Of a DNA stretch of 64,000 nucleotides, positions 1-9,481 are shown piece after piece (within the stretch, counting starts at the first letter, position 1; each line of letters starts with the position of its first letter). Origin of the DNA: Verrucomicrobiota bacterium. GTDB taxonomy: Bacteria > Verrucomicrobiota > Verrucomicrobiia > Verrucomicrobiales > Akkermansiaceae. A program made the position numbers and the translations under genes. The stretch covers positions 1-64,000 of the forward strand of contig JAFLEH010000035.1 in assembly GCA_017301995.1 (NCBI GenBank). The letters run 5' to 3'. Below the pieces are notes generated by a model that did not search any database, was not told where the DNA came from, and saw nothing but the letters and a program-made list of their open reading frames with translations.

Positions 1-919
1 CGCCGCAGCGGTGCCGCCGCCCGCCGCCCCGCCATCCCCCGCCCCACCGGTTCCGCAGGCGGACGGCTGGCCGTTCGATGCCGCGGAGGCCGCCCGCCGT
101 CAGACCGCCGACGGTCCGCACGCGCGCAAATTCGATCTCGGCGACGGCGTGACCCTCGATCTGGTTAGAATACCCGCCGGTTCGTTCGTCGGTCTCGGCG
201 GTGGCACGGCGCCCGCCCACCACACGGTTTCCGAGCCATTCTGGTTAGGCCGGTGCGAGGTCACCAACCGGCAGTACGGCCGTTTCGATTCCGGGCACGA
301 CAGCCGCATCGAGCGCGGCGATTTCCTCCAGTTCAGCGTGGCCGAGCGGGGCATCCCGGCCAATACCCCTGACCAGCCGGTGGTTAGAGTAAGTTGGAAC
401 CAGGCCGATGCCTTCTGCCGTTGGCTATCCGCGAAAACCGGCGAGCCCTGCTCGCTTCCCGACGAGACACGCTGGGAATACGCCTGCCGCGCCGGCAGCG
501 ACACACCGCTTTGGTATGGCGCGGCCGATGCCGACTTCGCCCGCTTCGCCAACCTGGCCGACCGCACACTCCGGACGATGCCCACGCTCGGCTGGGGTCT
601 GCCCTCGGCCGCAGTGCCTCCGTGGCGCCCCGCCATCGAATCGGTGGATGATCATTTCCGCGTAGCTGCCCCGGTTGGATCCTACGCGGCGAACGCCTGG
701 GGCCTCCACGACATGGCCGGAAACGTTTGGGAGTGGACCACCGGCGAGTTCTCTCCCGGTCGCAAGACCGTGCGCGGCGGTTCGTGGTCGGATAGACCGC
801 AGCGCTCCACCACCCTGAGCCGCCAGGGATTCCGACCGTGGCAACCGCTCTATCACACCGGCTTCCGCGTGATGGTCGGCAAGACCGAAACCGGCGTCGC
901 TACGGCTTCGCCCCGGTGA
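1..919 (+). CDS. FGE/SUMF1-type sulfatase-modifying domain protein, 5'-truncated by window edge
   Basis: The frame is open to the first base, so the true start lies outside the window; a GTG at 11 is only an internal candidate. The visible part begins with a Pro/Ala-rich linker of about 15 residues and then a complete C-lectin-fold FGE-sulfatase domain: VRIPAGSF near the start, GRCEVTNRQYG, a WEYACRAG motif, and the closing GLHDMAGNVWEW and VRGGSW signatures followed by GFRVM. Family members generate formylglycine in sulfatases or are non-catalytic domains in bacterial surface or kinase-linked proteins. The Pro-rich linker suggests the domain is the extracytoplasmic end of a larger anchored protein. 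I did not identify the two catalytic cysteines of true FGE, so enzymatic activity is uncertain. Confidence 0.85.
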   Translation, partial: AAAVPPPAAPPSPAPPVPQADGWPFDAAEAARRQTADGPHARKFDLGDGVTLDLVRIPAGSFVGLGGGTAPAHHTVSEPFWLGRCEVTNRQYGRFDSGHDSRIERGDFLQFSVAERGIPANTPDQPVVRVSWNQADAFCRWLSAKTGEPCSLPDETRWEYACRAGSDTPLWYGAADADFARFANLADRTLRTMPTLGWGLPSAAVPPWRPAIESVDDHFRVAAPVGSYAANAWGLHDMAGNVWEWTTGEFSPGRKTVRGGSWSDRPQRSTTLSRQGFRPWQPLYHTGFRVMVGKTETGVATASPR

Positions 920-1250
920 TGTTCATCCTGAAATCGGAAGCTGGAATGCCCGGTGCATCCATTTTGCCACTGAACCGAGCGGACGCGAGATAGACTGGCG
1001 CGAAGCGGCAGCAACGAAGGGAGCCCGCCGAAAGGCAGGATCAAACACTGATGGAACCGTGGACACAGACAATCTTTATGGAAAAGGGAGGAACCACCAA
1101 AAAGCGAAGTCAGAGTTTGGTTTGGACGCCCCGAACCCACTTCCCAATCATCAGTGATTTCAGTCTCAGTCAGTGCTTTCAGTGGTAAAGTCCCTTCCCT
1201 ATCAACCTTGAACTTCGGATCTCGGGTTCATTCCATCCCTGTCCGCCGTC
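920..1250. other. Intergenic region with decayed PVC-type repeat text
   Basis: About 330 bases between two convergent genes. I see no supported gene. Near 1150-1186 there is a CAGT-rich stretch (CAGTGATTTCAGTCTCAGTC and CAGTGCTTTCAGTGG) resembling a short intergenic repeat family that I recall from Planctomycetes and Verrucomicrobia genomes. No clear terminator hairpin with a T-run was seen. Confidence 0.4.
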
Positions 1251-4200
1251 TCACCCTTTCCCCAACATCTCATCCAACCGCTTTTCCGAGACTTTACCCA
1301 CCACCGGCACGTCCGGGGCAAACAGGGAAACGCGGAATTCTTCCAGCAACCATCCGGCCTCCCAATGGCGCGGGTTTTCGGGCTCGGCGGTCCAGCGGCG
1401 GAACCATGGCTGCCACCATTGGCGCAGCCGCTCGGTTTTTTCGAGATCCTTCACCAAAGGCAGCGACTTGATCCGGCCGAGCCGCGAACGGATAGCCCTG
1501 AAGCGCCGCGGATAGTCGCAGATGCGGGCGAATCCGCCGTGCCACGCGAATCTCCCGCGCAGCAGCCAGGCGAGCTGTTCTTCGAGATCTTCCGCCACGG
1601 GGCCGAGGTTGCGGTCCTTGCGGTTGGCGGCGATGAAGGCGCGCACTTCCGGCAGGATTTCCATCACGCCGTCCAACGCGCGGCCCAGGGCGGCGGCGGC
1701 CTCATACCACCGGCCGCGGGCTTGGTCGGTGATCTTGCGGAAATCGTCGGGCGAACGCGGAAACACCCCGCCCGCCGCACCCTCGGCGGCTAACAGAATA
1801 AGGTCTTCCGGTTTCGTGCCTCCGGTTCCCAACCGCGGCAGTTCGACCTTCGCCAGCATGCCCATCGGAAACTTCTTTGCCAGATAGGCCACCTGATCCG
1901 GATGGGCCAGCCATAGCAGCCGCGCTCCACCCGCCCGGTGCGCCTCGCGCGCCTCCTCCGCGCATGAGAACGCCCTAACACCCACGGTTTTCCCCTCGTC
2001 CACCAGCGCGGGAAACGCCGGACCACCGGGCGTCTGGACCTTTTCCGGCAGCTTTTCGCCATCCCACGAACTGATGCCGCGGCGCTCGACCCGCGAATTC
2101 GCCGCGGCTTCGAACCGGCTGCGCATGCGACCCGCAAGCTTCAGCTTCAGCACCGCCACATCGTCGCCGAATGCCAGTTCGTTTCCGTCGTCATCGCAAA
2201 CCCAAATCTTGGTAACCAGTTCGGGAGGCAGCCGTTCCGGATCGAAATCATCGGATGAAACGGCGGCGCCGGTGCGTTCGCGGAGATGCTCGGCCAGAGT
2301 TTCCAACAAAGGCGCGTCCTTTGGAGCCAGTTCCCACAGACCGGCGAATCCATCCACCATCGCCGCCACCGGCTGGCACACGCGGCGCAGGTCCTTTGGC
2401 AGCGAGCGGATCAGCGCCTCGGTGCGCTCGCGGAGGTTGCCATCCACGCCCCAGCCGGGCAGCCATTCGGGAAATCCGGGAAGTTGGTCGATGTGGACGC
2501 CGATGGAAATCCCGTCGTCGCGCTCACCGGGAGCGGCGTGATAGTAGAGCGGGTATTCGACGCCATCGTGGGTTAGAACGTCCGGAAACAGTTCCAGCCG
2601 GAATACCGTTAGATCGAGTTCCGAAACATCGGCGGCGGCCAACATCAGCCGGTCCTCGTGTTGTTCGAGCCACGAATGGAACGCGGCCGCGGTGTGGATC
2701 TCCGCCGGCACACGGTCCGCGAAAAACCGATAGAGCGCGTCCTCGCTCCACAGCACGCCCACGCGGCGCAGCTTGTGCTCGACCGCCTCCAGTTCCTCCT
2801 TCACCTCCGCCATGCGCTCCAAGAACCGGCATTTCCGGCGCAAACCGTTTCCTAACACCCCTTCGCGGACAAGCACCGAATGCGCCACCCGCGCGTCCAC
2901 CCGCCCATAATGCACCCGCCTCCCGGCGACCACCGGCAGCCCGCCGCAAATCACCGTTTCCTTGCCATACACAGCCCCCTGGGCGGCATCCCAGTGCGCC
3001 TCGCCGAAGCGGCTGTGGCACAGGTGCGGCGCCACCTGCTCCACCCACTCGGGTTCGATGCGCGCGATCTTCCGCGCCCAAAGCCGCGACGTTTCCACCA
3101 ACTCCATCCCTAACACCCAATCCCAGCGCTTGCCGGTATTGAACAGCCCGGAACCGGGAAACACCGCGAAAAATCCGCCCGACGCGCTCCGATAGGCCTT
3201 GTTTTCGCGATCCCACAACCCGAACTGCCGCGGCACCCCGGCCAGCAGCGCGCGGTGAATGTTCGGATAGGGAGCCCATCCGCCTTCCTTCTTCGCCAGA
3301 CCGGGCATCGGGATGCCCCATTCGTCCGCCAGCAAGTCCGCCAGTTCGTCGCGGACGTTCGCCCACTCGATCACCCGGCGGGCGTTGAGAAACACCTGCC
3401 CGGCGTATTTCCGCAACTGGTTGCGCTGCCAGTGGCCCCGCGCGTCGCGAAACCGGGAAACGTCCTGCCACAATCTAACCACCGCGAGGAAATCACTGTC
3501 CGGATCGTTCCACCGGGCGTGCGCGGCGTCCGCCTCGCGCTGCTTCTCCGCAGGGCGCTCTTTCGGATCACTCGATTCCAACAACGCCACCACCGGCAGC
3601 ACTTCGGGCAGACAATTTTCGTGCCGCGCCTCGATCAGCATCCGGCCCAACCGCGGATCGATGGGCAACCGCGCCATCTGCCACCCGGCATCGGTTAGTT
3701 TCCGCTCGCGGTTCAGCGCGCCAACCTCCCGCAAGGTCCGATAGCCCTCGGAAACCGCCTTCGGCGCTGGCGGATCGATGAACGGAAACTCGTCGATCTC
3801 CGGCAAATGCAGCGCCTTCATCCGCAGGATCACGCCCGCCAGCGAGCTGCGGCGGATCTCCGGGTCGGTGAATTCCGGCCGTTCGGTGAGTTCGTCCTCG
3901 TCGTAGAGGCGCACGCAGACGCCGTCGCGCACCCGGCCGCAGCGGCCCTTGCGCTGGCGGGCGCTGGCCTGGCTAACCGGTTCGATCTGGAGCCGCTGCA
4001 CCCCGCGCCCCGGACTCCAGCGGCTGACGCGGGCCACTCCGGAGTCGATCACGCAATGGATCCGCGGGATAGTTAGAGAAGTCTCGGCCACATTGGTGGC
4101 CAGAATCACCCGGCGTTTCGGCCCCGGTTGGAAAACCCGCTGCTGATCGCCCAGCCCCAGCCGGGCGAACAACGGCAGAATCTCCGTGCGCGGGTATTGC

Positions 4201-4952
4201 CGCCCCTCCAACACCTCCGCGCAATCGCGGATTTCCCGCTCGCCGGGCAGGAACACCAGCACGTCGCCATCCGGATCCACCGCGCTCAGATCCTCCAGCG
4301 CGCGCGCCACATGGTGGGCCAGTTCCTCGTCATCCTTCGGCGGCAGGAAAAACTCGGCCACCGGAAACATCCGGCCCGGCGCCTCAATCACCGGCGCGGG
4401 CTTGCCGTCCTCGTCCGCGAAAAACTCCGCGAACGCCCCGGCATCCAGCGTGGCCGACGAGATCACCAGTTTCAAATCCCGACGCTTGGCCAGCAGACGT
4501 TTCACATATCCTATCAAAAAATCGATGTTGAGCGAGCGTTCGTGCGCCTCGTCGAGAATCAGCGCCCTGTATTGCCGAAGGCTCCGGTCGCCCTGGGTTT
4601 CCGCCAGTAGGATGCCGTCGGTCATGAACTTGATCCGGGTTTCCTGGGAAAGTTTCTCCTCGAACCGCACCTGATAGCCCACGAATCCGCCGAGCGGCAC
4701 GCGCAGTTCCTCCGCCACGCGCCGCGCCACGCTGGCCGCGGCGATCCGGCGCGGCTGGGTACAACCGATCCTCCCCCGCCCTTCGCCCAGCGCCTCGGCC
4801 ACCATTTTCGGAAGCTGGGTGGTTTTGCCCGATCCGGTCTCGCTCACCACCACAACCACCTGGTTTTCCCGGATGGCCGCGAGGATTTCCTCCCGGTGTT
4901 CCACCACCGGGAGTTCCTTGGGATAATTCCATGCCATCGCCGCATCCGCCAT
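1251..4952 (-). CDS. hrpA: ATP-dependent RNA helicase HrpA (DEAH box)
   Basis: 1233 residues, close to the ~1300 of E. coli HrpA. The N-terminal helicase core shows Walker A SETGSGKTTQLP, the TQPRRIAA motif, DEAH (LILDEAHERS), SATLDAGAF, and the motif V/VI region ATNVAETSLTIP and QRKGRCGRV. It is followed by the helicase-associated HA2/OB region and a long C-terminal DUF3418-like part (GDDVAVLKLKLAG, RLGRIKSLPLVKDLEK). The protein acts in the cytoplasm on structured RNA; bacterial HrpA has been linked to mRNA processing and rescue of stalled ribosomes. It is monocistronic on the minus strand. The first ATG is chosen because a promoter (TTGAGT, 17 nt, TATACC) ends 9 nt before it; a second Met lies five codons in. 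Confidence 0.95.
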   Translation of the reverse strand: MADAAMAWNYPKELPVVEHREEILAAIRENQVVVVVSETGSGKTTQLPKMVAEALGEGRGRIGCTQPRRIAAASVARRVAEELRVPLGGFVGYQVRFEEKLSQETRIKFMTDGILLAETQGDRSLRQYRALILDEAHERSLNIDFLIGYVKRLLAKRRDLKLVISSATLDAGAFAEFFADEDGKPAPVIEAPGRMFPVAEFFLPPKDDEELAHHVARALEDLSAVDPDGDVLVFLPGEREIRDCAEVLEGRQYPRTEILPLFARLGLGDQQRVFQPGPKRRVILATNVAETSLTIPRIHCVIDSGVARVSRWSPGRGVQRLQIEPVSQASARQRKGRCGRVRDGVCVRLYDEDELTERPEFTDPEIRRSSLAGVILRMKALHLPEIDEFPFIDPPAPKAVSEGYRTLREVGALNRERKLTDAGWQMARLPIDPRLGRMLIEARHENCLPEVLPVVALLESSDPKERPAEKQREADAAHARWNDPDSDFLAVVRLWQDVSRFRDARGHWQRNQLRKYAGQVFLNARRVIEWANVRDELADLLADEWGIPMPGLAKKEGGWAPYPNIHRALLAGVPRQFGLWDRENKAYRSASGGFFAVFPGSGLFNTGKRWDWVLGMELVETSRLWARKIARIEPEWVEQVAPHLCHSRFGEAHWDAAQGAVYGKETVICGGLPVVAGRRVHYGRVDARVAHSVLVREGVLGNGLRRKCRFLERMAEVKEELEAVEHKLRRVGVLWSEDALYRFFADRVPAEIHTAAAFHSWLEQHEDRLMLAAADVSELDLTVFRLELFPDVLTHDGVEYPLYYHAAPGERDDGISIGVHIDQLPGFPEWLPGWGVDGNLRERTEALIRSLPKDLRRVCQPVAAMVDGFAGLWELAPKDAPLLETLAEHLRERTGAAVSSDDFDPERLPPELVTKIWVCDDDGNELAFGDDVAVLKLKLAGRMRSRFEAAANSRVERRGISSWDGEKLPEKVQTPGGPAFPALVDEGKTVGVRAFSCAEEAREAHRAGGARLLWLAHPDQVAYLAKKFPMGMLAKVELPRLGTGGTKPEDLILLAAEGAAGGVFPRSPDDFRKITDQARGRWYEAAAALGRALDGVMEILPEVRAFIAANRKDRNLGPVAEDLEEQLAWLLRGRFAWHGGFARICDYPRRFRAIRSRLGRIKSLPLVKDLEKTERLRQWWQPWFRRWTAEPENPRHWEAGWLLEEFRVSLFAPDVPVVGKVSEKRLDEMLGKG

Positions 4953-4961
4953 CGCGCGGCG

Positions 4962-4990
4962 GGTATAGGCGGCCTGCCGGAGAAACTCAA
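4962..4990 (-). promoter_or_regulatory. Sigma-70-type promoter of hrpA, nearly leaderless
   Basis: Reading the minus strand, TTGAGT (4990-4985) is separated by 17 nt from TATACC (4967-4962), and the ATG begins 9 nt later at 4952. Transcription would normally start about 7 nt after the -10 box, leaving at most a few leader bases. No Shine-Dalgarno sequence fits in that space. Confidence 0.55.
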
Positions 4991-5106
4991 GCGGACGTTT
5001 TCAAACCGCGCCGCCCTGTAGCGTCGCGTCAATGATCGCCGCAGGCCCTCCGCGAGACCGGGTGAAGCCATTTGACCGCATGTTTTAAGGATTTCCGCCA
5101 CGCATT

Positions 5107-5139
5107 GGCATCGACGCTCGCAGAGCGCCGCTACAAGCG
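5107..5139. repeat. Intergenic repeat with GCGCTC/GAGCG inverted core
   Basis: On the minus strand this reads as CTTGTAGCGGCGCTCTGCGA followed by GCGTCGATGCC. A diverged relative is found at 57077-57110, also between genes. The core is a small inverted repeat (CGCTC/GAGCG). It lies between hrpA and the CotH-like gene. Confidence 0.5.
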
Positions 5140-5186
5140 TTCCATCCGCAAAATGCCCGCGAGAGCGTGATATCGAAACCGAAAAT

Positions 5187-8100
5187 TCATCCTCCGGAGC
5201 CCACAACCGTCACCCGGAGCCGCAGGAAAAATCGCGAGGTGTTGGCGGCCGGAGTCGTCGCACGGAGGAGGACCGGGATGCGGCCCGAGATGTCGGGCGG
5301 GCCTGTCGCTTCGTTGGCAAACGGAACATCGGTCCATTCGATCAGGTCCGATGAAACCTGGAGCCATTCCCTAACACCATCCACATAGGGCCGCCGCCCG
5401 TAGCTCAAGGACGGATAGACGCTATCGCCAACCGTGACCCAACCGAAGCGCGGCCGATTGGCGGTATCGGCCGGATTGAAGTCGTCGCCGCCAGTTAGAA
5501 ACTCGGCGAGCGCCGGGGTGCCGTCGTGGTCGGCATCGGCGGCGGGATCACCGGCGAAGATCGCGGCATCGGTGGTGCCGGGGTTGCCGCCGAGCTGTGC
5601 GCTGGCCCGCCAGTTGCCGGCCAAGGTGTGATCGGGCAGGGCGAACGGCTCAACAAGCACCAGGCTGAACCCGTTGCCATCGGGCGAGGTGGGCCACGGC
5701 GGCTGGTCGCTGTAGGTGAAATCGCGGATGGCAATGCCGGTGCCATAGGACAGTTTGATCCGCTCACCGCCGTTGGAGAGATTGTTTTCCGCATTGAGCC
5801 GATATTCGCCGGCGACGGGAAGCCCGCCGCCGTAGATGGCGGCGAAGGCGGTCGCATCGCGCACCACCAGCGCCCGGGCACCGGGCGCGAGGGTGGTGAC
5901 AGCGGATCCGGCGAAATCGAAATCCACGCCTTTGGTGAAGCGGACGGGTGTCATGTCAAGCGCAAGAGGACCCACATTCATGACTTCGATGAATTCCAGA
6001 TCCTCGTTGTCATTGGCGGGATGATAGGAAAACTCGCTGATGACCAGCGATTGCTGATAGAGCGACACGTCCGGCGCGGTGGCGGTGAATTGCAGCGGCT
6101 CCGACCAATGGCTCCAGCGGCCGGAGGCATCGCGATGCCGGACGCGCGCCCGATAGGTGTGGCCGACCCGCAGATCGAGCAGGGGCACGGCGGCCTGGTT
6201 TTGATAGGCCGTGAGCGCTCCGGAATCCCAAACCGGGGTGATTTCATAAATGGGCGGCGCGGCGGGATCGTAGGCGGGCGCCGTGGGATCGGTGATCTCG
6301 GCCAGACGCCATTGGATCGCGCCGAACGCTGCGGATCCGCCGTAGGCGGTGGTTTGCAGAACCACGCCATTGATCGGATAGCCGGGCGTGCCGGCGTAGG
6401 AGATCACCGGCGTGGCCGGGATGGCCGCATCGTTGGCGAGTTGGTCCAGATAGGCGCCGCGTCCGCCGGTTAGGGTGCTGCCGTTCACCGTATCGGCGGT
6501 GAACGCGAATGATTTCATTTCCACCGGCACGGTTTCCAGCGGATCCATCGACGCCTCGTAGCCGGCGGCGGCGGGAGCGCTCAGCCAGCGGTCGCGGTCG
6601 GCGAGGGAAAACGCGGCGATGTTCTCGGTGATCCGGTCGATGATATCATTGACGGTTTCCGGCTTCCATAACAGGTCGCGGCATTCGCGGGCGGTATTGC
6701 GGTATTCCAGGGTGAACGCGGTCTTCTCCGGGGCGGTGAAAATCGCGTGCTTGGCGAAGTCCTCCGCGACCCCTACCGTTAGACCGTCGTGATAGCCCAC
6801 ATACCACGAGGCGTCGTGGTCGTGGGGGATGTGGCGGAGTTTGCCTAACGGACTGGCGGCGTCCGGCATGAGATACCAGCCGCGGTTCTTCCAGTGGGTG
6901 GATTGCCAGCCGAAATCATAATGCCGGATCGCCTCGCAGATCGCGTGGTAGTGATACCATTGGTCCCAGTCCACGTTCGCGCGCAGCCATGTTTCGTCGC
7001 GCGCCGGCAGCAATTGGCTCTTGAGCGTGGTGAAATCCGAGTAATCGGCCACGGAATCGCGGGCCTGGTATTGTTGGAGATCGGCGGCGTTGGTGATGCC
7101 GTCCTTCCACTTGTAGATGTTTCCCTTGGGCAGCTTGCGGTTGTCCAGGAACGCGCCATCGAAGTCCTCGTAGAACATCGCCAGGCCGAAGAAGTCGCCG
7201 TGGTACTGGCCGTCAGCGCCGGACGGCGCTTCGTCGGTGCCGTCGATCACCCGCATGTGGGCGTGGTAATAGACCGGCGTGTCCACCCCGAACAGACGCC
7301 ACAAGCGCGAGTTGGCGATTTCGCGGATCCCATACTCGGTGCCGCCGCCGAAGCGGGACATCTTGCCGGTGTTGAGTTTGCTCCACTTGTAGGGCAGCTT
7401 ATCGCCGTTTTCGTCGCGGGCCTGGAAATGGTGACCGTCATTGAAGCGGAAACGCATCGAGCGTTTGCCGTTGCCGTAGTAACGGTCGTTGGCTTGCCGG
7501 AGCCGATAGCGGATGTGGTCGTAAACCACGCCGTCGCTGACGAACGCACCCTCCCAGTTGAACGCGGAACGGGCGTCGGTGTTGGATTTCGGAATCTGCC
7601 ACGATGAATTTCCCAGGCTGGCGTAGGCGTAGCACTGGAGCAGGTCGGCATTGCGGGTGACGAGCGTGTGGAGCGGCAGGGTGGCCAACTCCGCCGCCGG
7701 ATAGATATGCCCCGCGCCGTCCGGATGGACCGAGCGGGTGGCGGCGGTCCAGTCCGGCACGCCGTCATAACAGAAACACGCGAAGTTGAGCGACGGGTCA
7801 TCGGCATACGGCACCCTAACCGAGGCTGCCAGCGTGTCGGCCGCGGCGATCCGGTAGCGCAGCAGCGTGCGGTTGGGTTGGGCGGGAACGGTGGCGCTGA
7901 AAATCCCGTCGCCCGCCGCCGCGTCGCCATCCAGCCCGGCGTCGTTCATCGGCAGGGTGAGCCAGTTCGCCGGATCCTCGAACGCGGGATTGGCGGCCAG
8001 CGGCGCGTTGGGCGTGGCTAACAAGGTCGCCGGCGCAAGCGGCAGCCAGGCCGGGACGTAGTTGCCCGGAGCCACCGTTTGATAGAGCAGCGACACCGAC

Positions 8101-9479
8101 GCCACCCCGTCCGGATCGGTGATTTTCGCGCTAACAAGCACCGGCTGCGAGGACGTCGGCTGTTCCGGAAAATGCGCCACCTGCCGGATCTGCGGCGGGG
8201 CGTTCGGGGCGAACACCGCGTTTTGTGCACCCGGCGTGGGCGCGGAAGATCTCCAACTGCCGCCGAGACTGTTGTCCAGCGACGGATGGATGAGCTGCAT
8301 CGAAAGTCCGCCGCCTGCCGCGCCCACCGGCCACGGGAATTCGGGTTTGTAAGCCACCTCATCGACCCGCGCGCCGTTCGCATCCGTCAGGCGCAGCGTT
8401 TCACCTTCATTAGACAAACTCCCGGCCAGCGCCAGCATCGGAATCCCCAGCTGGGCCGCCGGAACCGAACTGACGATGGTCAGAGCGTCCATGTGCGCGG
8501 CCGCCAGGCGGGTGTGGATGCCATTCCATGCGGTCGGGTTCGAATCGCCGCCATTGGCGGACATCCGCTTGATGCCGAGATTGATGTTCTGGAGCGCGGC
8601 CACCGGCTTCAGCGTGTCGGTCACCGGCGTGCCGTTGCTGTCGGCCAACTGTTGGATAAACAGGCTGCCCGCACCATCCCCGGCGTTGGCGGACGGATCC
8701 ACCCGCAGTTCGCAATACCAGGTGGTGGAGGACGCGCCGAGACCGGCCGCGCTGGTGGTGGTGGTTCCCTGCGCCGCCTGGCGGACGAACCAGTTGTTCG
8801 ATAGAAACCCGAACTCGATGCCGAACTCGCCGGCGGCGTCGGCCGGGTCGATGCGGCCGTTGGCGTTGGCATCCACGCCAAGCCCGAGCGTGGTGGCGGC
8901 GGTGTTCTTGATCCGCCCGACCAATGAGAGCCTCAGCGAGGTGGCATTGGCCGGAATCGCGTAGGAAAACGTGGCGTTGCTCCGCCGGGTGGCGGTGAAA
9001 ACGGTGGTGCTGCCCGAATAGCCGCGGTTGCCGGCGATCCCCGGCAGCGCGAGATCGTTCCGGACCGTTAGAGCGGTCCCGCCGCCAAGCTGGATCCAGT
9101 TATCCTGGCCGCCGAGTACCGTACCGGGGCTGGGTGAACCGGTGGTGGCGGAATAGTCGTAGATCACCGATGTTTCGGTCTGCGCCCCCGGCGGCCACTT
9201 CGCCAGTGCCGCCGCGGGGTTCTCGCAAAGCAGCACATACCCGCCTGCGGCCGCGACGGTTCCCGAGGGAAATGTGAAACCACCCGTCCCGGACACCGTC
9301 CATCCGGATAGGTCCACCGGAAGCGCCCCCGCGTTGTGGATCTCCACGAACTCCACCCGGCTGGTTTTCGGTTCCGGGGCGTAGTGGATCTCGTTGATCA
9401 CCATCTGCGCCCCGCCGAAACCCGCCGCGCACAGCCACGCGGCGGACATACGGGACCAACTGGCATATATGTTTCCCAT
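5187..9479 (-). CDS. Secreted lamin-tail / CotH-kinase-like giant protein
   Basis: 1430 residues. After a weak N-terminal signal (a hydrophobic run ending near GFGGAQM; the start could also be Met11) there is a lamin-tail domain (VINEIHYAPEP, VEFVEIHNAG, LSGWTVSG), a second embedded lamin-tail with a dockerin-like calcium loop, a CotH-like kinase region in the middle (YDHIRYRLRQANDRYYGNGK, SMRFRFNDGHHF, FFGLAMFYEDFDGAFL, HIPHDHDASWYVG), and a further lamin-tail (LVISEFSYHP, LEFIEVMNVG). The end is the module shared with the other giants: DADHDG, W-containing strands and FFLRLRVTVV. CotH proteins are atypical kinases of secreted or coat proteins (family knowledge); a substrate here is unknown. 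It starts 2 nt after the stop of the PATR protein gene, so they form an operon. Confidence 0.85.
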   Translation of the reverse strand: MGNIYASWSRMSAAWLCAAGFGGAQMVINEIHYAPEPKTSRVEFVEIHNAGALPVDLSGWTVSGTGGFTFPSGTVAAAGGYVLLCENPAAALAKWPPGAQTETSVIYDYSATTGSPSPGTVLGGQDNWIQLGGGTALTVRNDLALPGIAGNRGYSGSTTVFTATRRSNATFSYAIPANATSLRLSLVGRIKNTAATTLGLGVDANANGRIDPADAAGEFGIEFGFLSNNWFVRQAAQGTTTTSAAGLGASSTTWYCELRVDPSANAGDGAGSLFIQQLADSNGTPVTDTLKPVAALQNINLGIKRMSANGGDSNPTAWNGIHTRLAAAHMDALTIVSSVPAAQLGIPMLALAGSLSNEGETLRLTDANGARVDEVAYKPEFPWPVGAAGGGLSMQLIHPSLDNSLGGSWRSSAPTPGAQNAVFAPNAPPQIRQVAHFPEQPTSSQPVLVSAKITDPDGVASVSLLYQTVAPGNYVPAWLPLAPATLLATPNAPLAANPAFEDPANWLTLPMNDAGLDGDAAAGDGIFSATVPAQPNRTLLRYRIAAADTLAASVRVPYADDPSLNFACFCYDGVPDWTAATRSVHPDGAGHIYPAAELATLPLHTLVTRNADLLQCYAYASLGNSSWQIPKSNTDARSAFNWEGAFVSDGVVYDHIRYRLRQANDRYYGNGKRSMRFRFNDGHHFQARDENGDKLPYKWSKLNTGKMSRFGGGTEYGIREIANSRLWRLFGVDTPVYYHAHMRVIDGTDEAPSGADGQYHGDFFGLAMFYEDFDGAFLDNRKLPKGNIYKWKDGITNAADLQQYQARDSVADYSDFTTLKSQLLPARDETWLRANVDWDQWYHYHAICEAIRHYDFGWQSTHWKNRGWYLMPDAASPLGKLRHIPHDHDASWYVGYHDGLTVGVAEDFAKHAIFTAPEKTAFTLEYRNTARECRDLLWKPETVNDIIDRITENIAAFSLADRDRWLSAPAAAGYEASMDPLETVPVEMKSFAFTADTVNGSTLTGGRGAYLDQLANDAAIPATPVISYAGTPGYPINGVVLQTTAYGGSAAFGAIQWRLAEITDPTAPAYDPAAPPIYEITPVWDSGALTAYQNQAAVPLLDLRVGHTYRARVRHRDASGRWSHWSEPLQFTATAPDVSLYQQSLVISEFSYHPANDNEDLEFIEVMNVGPLALDMTPVRFTKGVDFDFAGSAVTTLAPGARALVVRDATAFAAIYGGGLPVAGEYRLNAENNLSNGGERIKLSYGTGIAIRDFTYSDQPPWPTSPDGNGFSLVLVEPFALPDHTLAGNWRASAQLGGNPGTTDAAIFAGDPAADADHDGTPALAEFLTGGDDFNPADTANRPRFGWVTVGDSVYPSLSYGRRPYVDGVREWLQVSSDLIEWTDVPFANEATGPPDISGRIPVLLRATTPAANTSRFFLRLRVTVVGSGG

Positions 9480-9481
9480 TG

